7,680 nt of DNA, from positions 1-7,680 of the forward strand of contig JAPOYQ010000169.1 in NCBI GenBank assembly GCA_026706505.1, given 5' to 3'. Shown piece by piece: positions 1 through 4,237 of this stretch (position 1 is the stretch's first letter; every line of letters begins with the position of its first letter). The notes under the pieces are model-generated. The model was not told the DNA's origin. It ran no database searches and worked only from the letters and a program-made list of their open reading frames with translations. A program made the position numbers and the translations under genes. Source of the stretch: Gemmatimonadota bacterium. GTDB taxonomy: Bacteria; Latescibacterota; UBA2968; UBA8231.

Positions 1-499
1 AGGCTCCTACGGGTAGATTTCCGGCGATGACCTCGGCCCAGTTTTTGATCCCACCCTTGTCGACGAAGGTGTAGTACCAGGCGAAATCCCAAGCGTGATC
101 GGGGCTGGCGCTGAGGCGGAAGGTGGCGACGTAGTCGTGGGCGGTGACAGGGGTGCCGTCGCTCCACATTAGGCCCTCGCGCAAAACAAAAGTCCACGTT
201 ACTCCGTCGGCGGCGACCGACCAACTTTCGGCGGCACCGGGTTGGGGATTTTGTGCCTTGTCAAAGGTGATCAACGGATCGTTGAAGAGGTCGGCCCCGC
301 AATAGGGCTGATAGACGCTGACCGAAAAGTCGAAGGTGATCGAATTGGCGGTATTGCTGCAGGGGATGCGGTACACCTGCTGGTCATAGGGTAGCGCGTC
401 GGGCGGCAAGTCGAAGCCAAGGATGGTCTTTTCTTGGGCGCTGCCGGAGCGAATGAAAAGCGCGAGACTAGCGATCAATAGCGGAATGGAGGTTTTAAT
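1..499 (-). CDS. Peptide ABC transporter solute-binding protein, N-terminal part (SBP_bac_5 family), ATT start
   Basis: This is the extracytoplasmic binding subunit of a di/oligopeptide (or nickel/opine-type) ABC importer, which captures ligand outside the inner membrane and delivers it to the permease. About 166 codons are visible; the gene continues past the left edge, so roughly two thirds of a usual 500-600 residue protein is missing. Reading leftward from 499, the product begins (M)[20 protein letters not shown] and then QEKTILGF, which is a Sec signal peptide with likely cleavage after SGSA. Family-typical stretches follow: [10 protein letters not shown], then [20 protein letters not shown] and [21 protein letters not shown]. 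The expected start codon is ATT (499-497). It overlaps the ATPase stop TAA (497-495) by one base and lies 8 bases after AAAGGA (513-508). The next conventional start, TTG at 478-476, would lose the basic n-region. Family assignment is firm; the ligand is unknown and the ATT start is inferred. Confidence 0.9.
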   Translation of the reverse strand, partial: MKTSIPLLIASLALFIRSGSAQEKTILGFDLPPDALPYDQQVYRIPCSNTANSITFDFSVSVYQPYCGADLFNDPLITFDKAQNPQPGAAESWSVAADGVTWTFVLREGLMWSDGTPVTAHDYVATFRLSASPDHAWDFAWYYTFVDKGGIKNWAEVIAGNLPVGA

Positions 500-1535
500 G
501 TTGTTTTTCCTTTGCTGGTGGATTGGCGGTCAGCACTGGAGCACTAGGCTGTCGCAGCAAACAGGCGACTTGGCGTCCAGCGCCGATAGCGGTTAGTTGC
601 GGAGTGGTCGTTTCGCATTGTGCTTGGCGCTCGGCGCAGCGGGGGTGGAACGGACAGCCGATGGGGATTGCGGTCGGATCGGGCGCGTCACTGTCGAGGA
701 GGACTCTCGCCCGCCGCTTTTGGGGATTGGGGACGGGCACCGCCGCAAGCAGGGCTTGGGTATAGGGATGTAAGGGAGCGTCGTAGAGCGCTTCTTTGGG
801 GGCCAATTCAACGATCTTGCCCAGATACATTACGGCGACCCGGTCGGCAATGTGGCGCACGACGCTGAGATCGTGGGCGATAAACATGTAGGTCAACCCC
901 ATGTCGGCTTGGATGTCCTGCAGCAGGTTGACGATCTGGGCTTGGACCGAGACGTCGAGAGCAGAAACTGGTTCGTCGGCGACGATAAAGCGCGGTTCGA
1001 CCGCTAGGGCGCGGGCGATGCCGATGCGCTGGCGCTGACCACCGGAGAATTCGTGCGGGTATCGACGGGCAGCCCCAGCGGGCAAGCCGACCATTTCCAG
1101 CAATTGCGCCACTCGGGCAGCGACCTCTTTACCGCGTGCGAGATGATGGGTCGTGATGCCTTGGGCGATGATCTTGTGTACTGTCAGGCGCGGGTTTAGC
1201 GAGCTGTAGGGATCTTGGAAGATTACCTGCATTTGGCGGCGAATAGCGCGCATGGGCGCACCGGATAGGCGACTGATGTCGATACCGGCGAAATGCACTT
1301 GGCCGGCGGTGGGTTCGATCAAGCGCAGGATCAAGCGTCCGAGAGTGGTTTTACCACACCCGCTTTCGCCGACGATGCCGAGGGTTTCGCCCTTGTGGAC
1401 GGCTAGCGACACGTCGTCGACGGCCCGCACTTGGCCGGTGGTCCGGCCCCAGCGGCTTTTGCGGATGGCGAAGTGCTTGGTCAGGCCGACGGTGGCCAAC
1501 AGCGGGGTAGTGTCGGTGGCTAAAGCTGGCGGCAT
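495..1535 (-). CDS. Di/oligopeptide ABC transporter ATP-binding protein (DppF/OppF type)
   Basis: This is the cytoplasmic ATPase that powers a peptide importer; such systems normally use a heterodimer of DppD- and DppF-like subunits. From the start chosen here (346 residues) the product shows Walker [10 protein letters not shown] (about 57-65), the Q-loop [10 protein letters not shown] (about 107-116), the signature [15 protein letters not shown] (about 163-177), Walker [13 protein letters not shown] (about 183-194), the H-loop FIAHDLS (about 218-224), and the C-terminal oligopeptide-transporter tail with [12 protein letters not shown]. The tail contains CPFHPRC, then AQC and VAC, a four-cysteine pattern known in DppD/OppD/OppF-type subunits and associated with an Fe-S cluster in at least one homologue. 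The frame is open upstream to 1685, but that extension has no family resemblance. [22 protein letters not shown] gives the usual N-terminus and length, although no clear ribosome binding site precedes it; a GTG at 1571 is an alternative. The upstream neighbour is an unrelated metallopeptidase and the downstream neighbour is the binding protein, so the rest of the transporter must lie outside the window. Confidence 0.95.
   Translation of the reverse strand: MPPALATDTTPLLATVGLTKHFAIRKSRWGRTTGQVRAVDDVSLAVHKGETLGIVGESGCGKTTLGRLILRLIEPTAGQVHFAGIDISRLSGAPMRAIRRQMQVIFQDPYSSLNPRLTVHKIIAQGITTHHLARGKEVAARVAQLLEMVGLPAGAARRYPHEFSGGQRQRIGIARALAVEPRFIVADEPVSALDVSVQAQIVNLLQDIQADMGLTYMFIAHDLSVVRHIADRVAVMYLGKIVELAPKEALYDAPLHPYTQALLAAVPVPNPQKRRARVLLDSDAPDPTAIPIGCPFHPRCAERQAQCETTTPQLTAIGAGRQVACLLRQPSAPVLTANPPAKEKQH
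508..513 (-). promoter_or_regulatory. Ribosome binding site supporting the ATT start
   Basis: On the minus strand AAAGGA ends 8 bases before ATT at 499-497, and it lies inside the 3' end of the ATPase gene. Normal Shine-Dalgarno spacing here is the main reason for placing the start of the binding protein at ATT rather than at the downstream TTG (478). Confidence 0.6.
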
Positions 1536-1655
1536 GTGTAGTAGCGGTTGGTCGTAAAAAGGACCTTGCACGCGAAGCTTGATCGTCCGCACACAGTGTA
1601 GCTTTATTGGGCTGGCGCGCCGGTCGCCGTGCGCGATCGTGGTGAAACGCGGTGA

Positions 1656-1685
1656 AATATAGTAGGACATACAGCCGCGAAGCAA
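1656..1685 (-). promoter_or_regulatory. Possible sigma-70 promoter for the ABC transporter genes
   Basis: Reading leftward, TTGCTT (1685-1680) is followed after 18 bases by TATATT (1661-1656). The -10 element matches consensus at 5 of 6 positions and the -35 at 3 of 6. It would start transcription near 1649, leaving a leader of about 115 bases before the ATG at 1535. The rest of the 1536-1751 gap shows no other structure I can support. No convincing terminator is seen after the metallopeptidase stop, so read-through from that gene is also possible. Confidence 0.3.
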
Positions 1686-1751
1686 GAATCAGAACGGGAA
1701 GGGATTAGAGGTTCGACAAATAGGACAATCTGGGCCGCGCTTGAGCTGACG

Positions 1752-2462
1752 CTACGATAGCATCGTTTCCAAGCGATGCTTTCGTTTCATCCAGTCGGGG
1801 AGAAACTGCTCAAGCAAATTGTAAAACTCCGATCCGTGATTGAGATGGAACAGATGGCATAGCTCGTGGATGACGACGTATTCAATACATTCTCTGGGTG
1901 CTTTTATAAGTTCCAGATTCAATGTTATGCCGCGTTTAACGCTGAAACTGCCCCAGAGGGTTTTCATCTTGCGGATTTTAAGTGCAGGCTTGTTCACTCC
2001 CCTTTCTTGAAAGAACTGCCAGCATTCTTCAAATACTTGAGCAAAATAAACCTCCGCCTTGCTCCAGTACCATGCTTCAAGCAGCATCGCTATATGCTCC
2101 GGCTTGTCGTCAACTGCTTGTATGTGGAAGAAGCCGCGCTTTAGCAAAACCTCATCTGTTGCAGAAGGCCTTATCTTCAGCCGATACTGTTTGCCGAGGT
2201 AAAGATGACTTTCGCCGCCGACAAACTGCCGCTTGGGGGTGCGCGGTGCAAACTCCGCGAAATAACGAATCTGGCGTCTTATCCAGCTCGCGCGCTTGTT
2301 AATGAAATCTTCGATAAAGGTTTCATCTTCTCCCAGTGGGGCTTTTACAACTACCGAGCAGTCGGGGTGAACGGCGATCTCAAGCGTCTTTCTTTTGGAG
2401 TAACTCAGGTGAAAGGGAATGGATTCTCCGTCATACGCGAGGGTGCGGTTCGTCTCCGGCAT
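1752..2462 (-). CDS. YgjP-type zinc metallopeptidase (DUF45, SprT/M48-like fold)
   Basis: This is a predicted cytoplasmic zinc-dependent hydrolase of 236 residues, the usual length for the YgjP (DUF45) family. The active site is VIHELCHLFHLNHGSEFY, giving zinc ligands His199, His203 and probably His209 with catalytic Glu200. The family hallmark ahead of it, MKTLWGSFSVKRGITLNLEL (about 167-186), is intact, as is the N-terminal beta-rich part with YSKRKTLEIAVHPD. There is no signal peptide or membrane segment. The ATG is supported by GGAGA (2475-2471), 8 bases upstream. The stop of a small upstream frame overlaps the ATG as TAATG. Substrates of this family are not established; members often sit near type I restriction genes, but none is visible here. 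Base composition is clearly more AT-rich than in the flanking genes, which suggests acquisition by transfer. Expression is probably driven by the promoter-operator at 2551-2586. Confidence 0.93.
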   Translation of the reverse strand: MPETNRTLAYDGESIPFHLSYSKRKTLEIAVHPDCSVVVKAPLGEDETFIEDFINKRASWIRRQIRYFAEFAPRTPKRQFVGGESHLYLGKQYRLKIRPSATDEVLLKRGFFHIQAVDDKPEHIAMLLEAWYWSKAEVYFAQVFEECWQFFQERGVNKPALKIRKMKTLWGSFSVKRGITLNLELIKAPRECIEYVVIHELCHLFHLNHGSEFYNLLEQFLPDWMKRKHRLETMLS

Positions 2463-2518
2463 TAAGAGTGTCTCCAGAATTTGGCGATCTTCATGGTTTG
2501 GTTGATCATTGCGTCCAT
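2462..2518 (-). CDS. Possible small leader ORF overlapping the metallopeptidase start, or remnant of a lost gene
   Basis: An 18-codon frame, MDAMINQTMKIAKFWRHS, ends in TAA overlapping the metallopeptidase ATG (TAATG), an arrangement typical of translational coupling. The same frame stays open for 53 codons upstream. With a TTG start at 2566 it would read LSKITQRNEQNDISAQ ahead of this segment (34 residues in total). That longer version would begin inside the predicted promoter, so it could only be translated from a more distant transcript. The peptide looks protein-like (amphipathic, with no low complexity) and could equally be the surviving C-terminus of a deleted upstream gene. I do not recognise it. 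No Shine-Dalgarno clearly favours the ATG at 2518. Confidence 0.3.
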   Translation of the reverse strand: MDAMINQTMKIAKFWRHS

Positions 2519-2550
2519 CTGTGCCGATATGTCATTTTGCTCATTCCTCT

Positions 2551-2580
2551 GAGTAATTTTACTCAATACATTGAGTAAAA
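2551..2580. promoter_or_regulatory. Operator-like array of three GAGTAA/TTACTC half-sites
   Basis: Positions 2557-2567 (TTTTACTCAAT) and 2570-2580 are perfect 11-base inverted copies separated by two bases. A third half-site, GAGTAA at 2551-2556, forms a second perfect dyad with TTACTC at 2559-2564 across a two-base gap. The arms are AT-rich and not followed by a U-tract, so this is not a terminator. Its position across the -35/-10 spacer suggests a binding site for a dimeric helix-turn-helix regulator, possibly as two adjacent dimers. The regulator gene is not in the window. The plus-strand operon starting at 2737 faces away from it and could be co-regulated. Confidence 0.6.
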
Positions 2581-2586
2581 TGTCAA
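2556..2586 (-). promoter_or_regulatory. Near-consensus promoter for the metallopeptidase gene with 19-base spacer
   Basis: On the minus strand a perfect TTGACA (2586-2581) is followed by a 19-base spacer and TAAAAT (2561-2556), which matches the -10 consensus at 5 of 6 positions. Transcription would begin around 2549 and run into the metallopeptidase gene about 90 bases on. The spacer is two bases longer than optimal and is almost entirely made of an inverted repeat. Either a repressor bound there would occlude polymerase, or a MerR-like twisting activator would be needed. Confidence 0.5.
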
Positions 2587-2601
2587 ACCCCCTGTTGAGA
2601 A

Positions 2602-2617
2602 TCCATCCGCAGATGGA
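2602..2617. repeat. Small hairpin in the divergent intergenic region
   Basis: TCCATC at 2602-2607 and GATGGA at 2612-2617 form a perfect 6-bp stem with a 4-base loop. It is too weak and lacks a T-run to be a terminator. The rest of the 2587-2736 stretch has an AT-rich patch, TTTAATATATG (2623-2633), which might hold a -10 element for the plus-strand operon, but no well-spaced -35 accompanies it. Confidence 0.25.
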
Positions 2618-2723
2618 ATTGCTTTAATATATGAAAAGGTACTAACCCGACCCGCATCGGAGACCTAGCGCCGGTTGTCGCCGTGGGGCCTATTGAGCTT
2701 ATTAACAGGCTTCAACTCAAACC

Positions 2724-2728
2724 AGGAG
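2724..2728 (+). promoter_or_regulatory. Ribosome binding site fixing the RidA-like start
   Basis: AGGAG lies 8 bases before the ATG at 2737. This choice rejects the longer open frame from GTG at 2683 and places a clean signal peptide at the N-terminus. Confidence 0.75.
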
Positions 2729-2736
2729 ATGCTAAT

Positions 2737-3222
2737 ATGAAAAGCTGTATCCGCGCCGCGCTCGCGTTTGCGCTCGCCGTCTCGCCAGCCCGCGCTCGAG
2801 CGACGGTTCCGCTCAGGACTCTGCCCTTCAGCCCGGCCCGCCAAGCCGGCGGTCTCCTCTTCATCAGCGGCCAGATCGCCCGCACGGCCGACGGTGCCGA
2901 CGTCAAGGAGTCGGTCGCGGCTGAGACCCATCAGACCATGAAAAACATCGGGCGGATACTCGAAGAGCACGGGTATGCGTACGACGATCTCGTCAGCGTC
3001 ACTGTCTGGCTCTCGGACATTGAAGATTATCACGAGATGAATAAGGCGTATGCCTCGTACTTTAAAGAGCAATTTCCGGCGCGGGCTTGCACTGGTGGAG
3101 CGCAGATCGTCTTTGACTTTCGCGTGGAGATCGCTGCCGTCGCCTATAAGGACACGGATGACGATGGCGACCATAAGGACACGGATGACGGTGGCGAACA
3201 TCACAATGGCGACGAGGATTAG
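2737..3222 (+). CDS. Exported RidA-like (YjgF/YER057c/UK114) protein with Asp/His-rich tail
   Basis: RidA proteins hydrolyse reactive enamine/imine intermediates or, in some subgroups, bind or process other small nitrogen compounds; they are usually cytoplasmic trimers of about 130 residues. This 161-residue product starts with a Sec signal peptide, MKSCIRAALAFALAVSPARARA, so it probably acts in the periplasm. The RidA core follows: LLFISGQIARTADG (about 40-53), the helix with ETHQTMKNIGRILEEHGY, then VSVTVWLSDIEDYHEMN, and the C-terminal FPARACTGG with VEIAAVAY. Arg116 in FPAR matches the family's substrate-binding arginine, and Glu131 in VEIAAVA matches the conserved glutamate, so activity is likely retained. 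Residues 138-161 are an unusual acidic, His-containing extension carrying a DTDDDG loop and encoded partly by a 27-base tandem repeat. The gene stops 3 bases before the asparaginase-type gene, which implies one transcript and linked function. Confidence 0.9.
   Translation: MKSCIRAALAFALAVSPARARATVPLRTLPFSPARQAGGLLFISGQIARTADGADVKESVAAETHQTMKNIGRILEEHGYAYDDLVSVTVWLSDIEDYHEMNKAYASYFKEQFPARACTGGAQIVFDFRVEIAAVAYKDTDDDGDHKDTDDGGEHHNGDED
3148..3201 (+). repeat. 27-base tandem duplication in the RidA-like tail
   Basis: Two adjacent 27-base units, 3148-3174 and 3175-3201, differ at only two positions (GAT/GGT and GAC/GAA codons). Each encodes nine residues, KDTDDDGDH then KDTDDGGEH. In-frame duplication appears to have built the acidic tail, and a third degenerate piece (HNGDED) closes the gene. 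Confidence 0.9.
3214..3218 (+). promoter_or_regulatory. Ribosome binding site for the asparaginase-type gene
   Basis: GAGGA, inside the last codons of the RidA-like gene, lies 7 bases before the ATG at 3226. It supports the Tat-signal-bearing start and operon coupling. Confidence 0.65.
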
Positions 3223-3225
3223 GCC

Positions 3226-4224
3226 ATGCCGCTGAGTCGCCGCCGCTTCATGCGCGAGACCGCGTTCGCTGCCGGCGGTCTAGCCCTCGCCGGGACGGCG
3301 CGCGCAGAAAAGGACATCCCCATGAACACTGCTCGCCCCCTCTTTATTTCTACTTGGGCCTTTGGCAAAGTCGCCAACGAACAATCGCTGCGGATCGCCG
3401 AACAGGGCGGCTCGGTCCTCGACGCCGTCGAGCGCGGCATCCACGTCGCCGAGGCCGACGCTTCCAATGCATCCGTGGGATTGGGGGGCATACCCAACGC
3501 CCGGGGCGTGGTGCAGCTCGATGCCTGCATTATGGACGGCGAGGGGCAACGCGCCGGCAGCGTCGCCGCTATCGAGGGAATCCTGCATCCGATCTCGGTG
3601 GCACGCCGGGTGATGGACGAGACCAAGCACGTCATGCTCGCTGGCGAAGGCGCGCGGCAGTTCGCGCTGGAGCAGGGTTTTGCAAGCGTCGATTTGCTCA
3701 CGGAAGAGAGGCGCAAGGCGTGGGAGGAATGGCGGGAAAAGCAGGGCGCGGCTGACAACCACGATACTATCGCTCTGCTTGGACTCGACGGTGAGGGGCG
3801 AATCGCTGGTGGCTGCTCGACCAGCGGTTGGGGCTACAAGCTGCCGGGCCGCGTCGGCGACTCGCCGATCATTGGTAGCGGGCTATACGTCGATGGAGGC
3901 GTGGGCACGGCTGGCGCTACTGGTCTGGGTGAGAACGTCATGCGCTACTGCGCGACCTTCCTCGTCGTCGAGTACATGCGCCAGGGGCTGCACCCGGAGG
4001 AAGCCTGCGTCGAGACCATTCGCCGCATCGTCGCGCTCGACCCGCGTCCGGTCGAGGAATTGCACCTCAATTTCGTGGCGCTCGACAAGCAGGGACGTTT
4101 TGGCGCGGCGGGCACCAACGAAGGATTCCAATACGCCGTCACTTATCCCGGTTACAGTGAAGTGCTCACGGGCGTTGGGGTGGGTACGGGAGAGATCGGA
4201 CCCGAGGGGGGCAACCGGCGCTGA
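3226..4224 (+). CDS. Tat-exported N4-(beta-N-acetylglucosaminyl)-L-asparaginase-type Ntn-hydrolase
   Basis: Glycosylasparaginases cleave the bond between asparagine and GlcNAc, giving aspartate and 1-amino-GlcNAc; some relatives act on isoaspartyl peptides or asparagine. The 332-residue product begins with SRRRFMRETAFAAGGLALAGTARA, a twin-arginine signal. The mature part has the Ntn-hydrolase landmarks. SVLDAVERGIHVAEAD lies at about 63-78, and SVGLGGIPNARGVVQLDA at about 83-100. The autocleavage site is NHDTIALLGLD, with Thr181 as the predicted nucleophile exposed by self-processing between Asp180 and Thr181. Next come GCSTSGWGYKLPGRVGDSPI with the substrate-binding Arg/Asp, and then GATGLGE. 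Self-cleavage should give alpha (up to 180) and beta (from 181) subunits. Length and motifs match intact family members. The gene follows the RidA-like gene by 3 bases. A second ATG at residue 33 with its own ribosome binding site could give a cytoplasmic form. The stop lies 13 bases from the convergent gene, with no terminator visible. Confidence 0.94.
   Translation: MPLSRRRFMRETAFAAGGLALAGTARAEKDIPMNTARPLFISTWAFGKVANEQSLRIAEQGGSVLDAVERGIHVAEADASNASVGLGGIPNARGVVQLDACIMDGEGQRAGSVAAIEGILHPISVARRVMDETKHVMLAGEGARQFALEQGFASVDLLTEERRKAWEEWREKQGAADNHDTIALLGLDGEGRIAGGCSTSGWGYKLPGRVGDSPIIGSGLYVDGGVGTAGATGLGENVMRYCATFLVVEYMRQGLHPEEACVETIRRIVALDPRPVEELHLNFVALDKQGRFGAAGTNEGFQYAVTYPGYSEVLTGVGVGTGEIGPEGGNRR
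3308..3324 (+). promoter_or_regulatory. Internal ribosome binding site and alternative ATG removing the Tat signal
   Basis: AAAAGGA (3308-3314) lies 7 bases before an in-frame ATG (3322-3324) at residue 33, just after the predicted Tat cleavage region (ARA). Initiation here would give MNTARPLFISTWAFG, which is the start of a typical unexported glycosylasparaginase. Two start sites could therefore yield both exported and cytoplasmic enzyme, or the Tat leader may be a recent addition. Confidence 0.4.
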
Positions 4225-4237
4225 GGCAGTGGTCAGG

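Noticed and set aside
1536..1685. N-terminal extension of the transporter ATPase to 1685 (MLRGCMSYYISPRF...).
   Set aside because: It lengthens the protein well past the family norm, shows no family resemblance, and runs across the best promoter candidate.
2557..2580. The perfect inverted repeat as a Rho-independent terminator.
   Set aside because: The stem is AT-rich, the loop would be two bases, and no separate T-run follows. Its position over a near-consensus promoter fits an operator far better.
2665..3204. Minus-strand 179-codon frame opposite the RidA-like gene.
   Set aside because: The plus-strand gene has clear family motifs, a ribosome binding site and a signal peptide. The opposite frame has none and even translates the repeat tail into low-complexity sequence.
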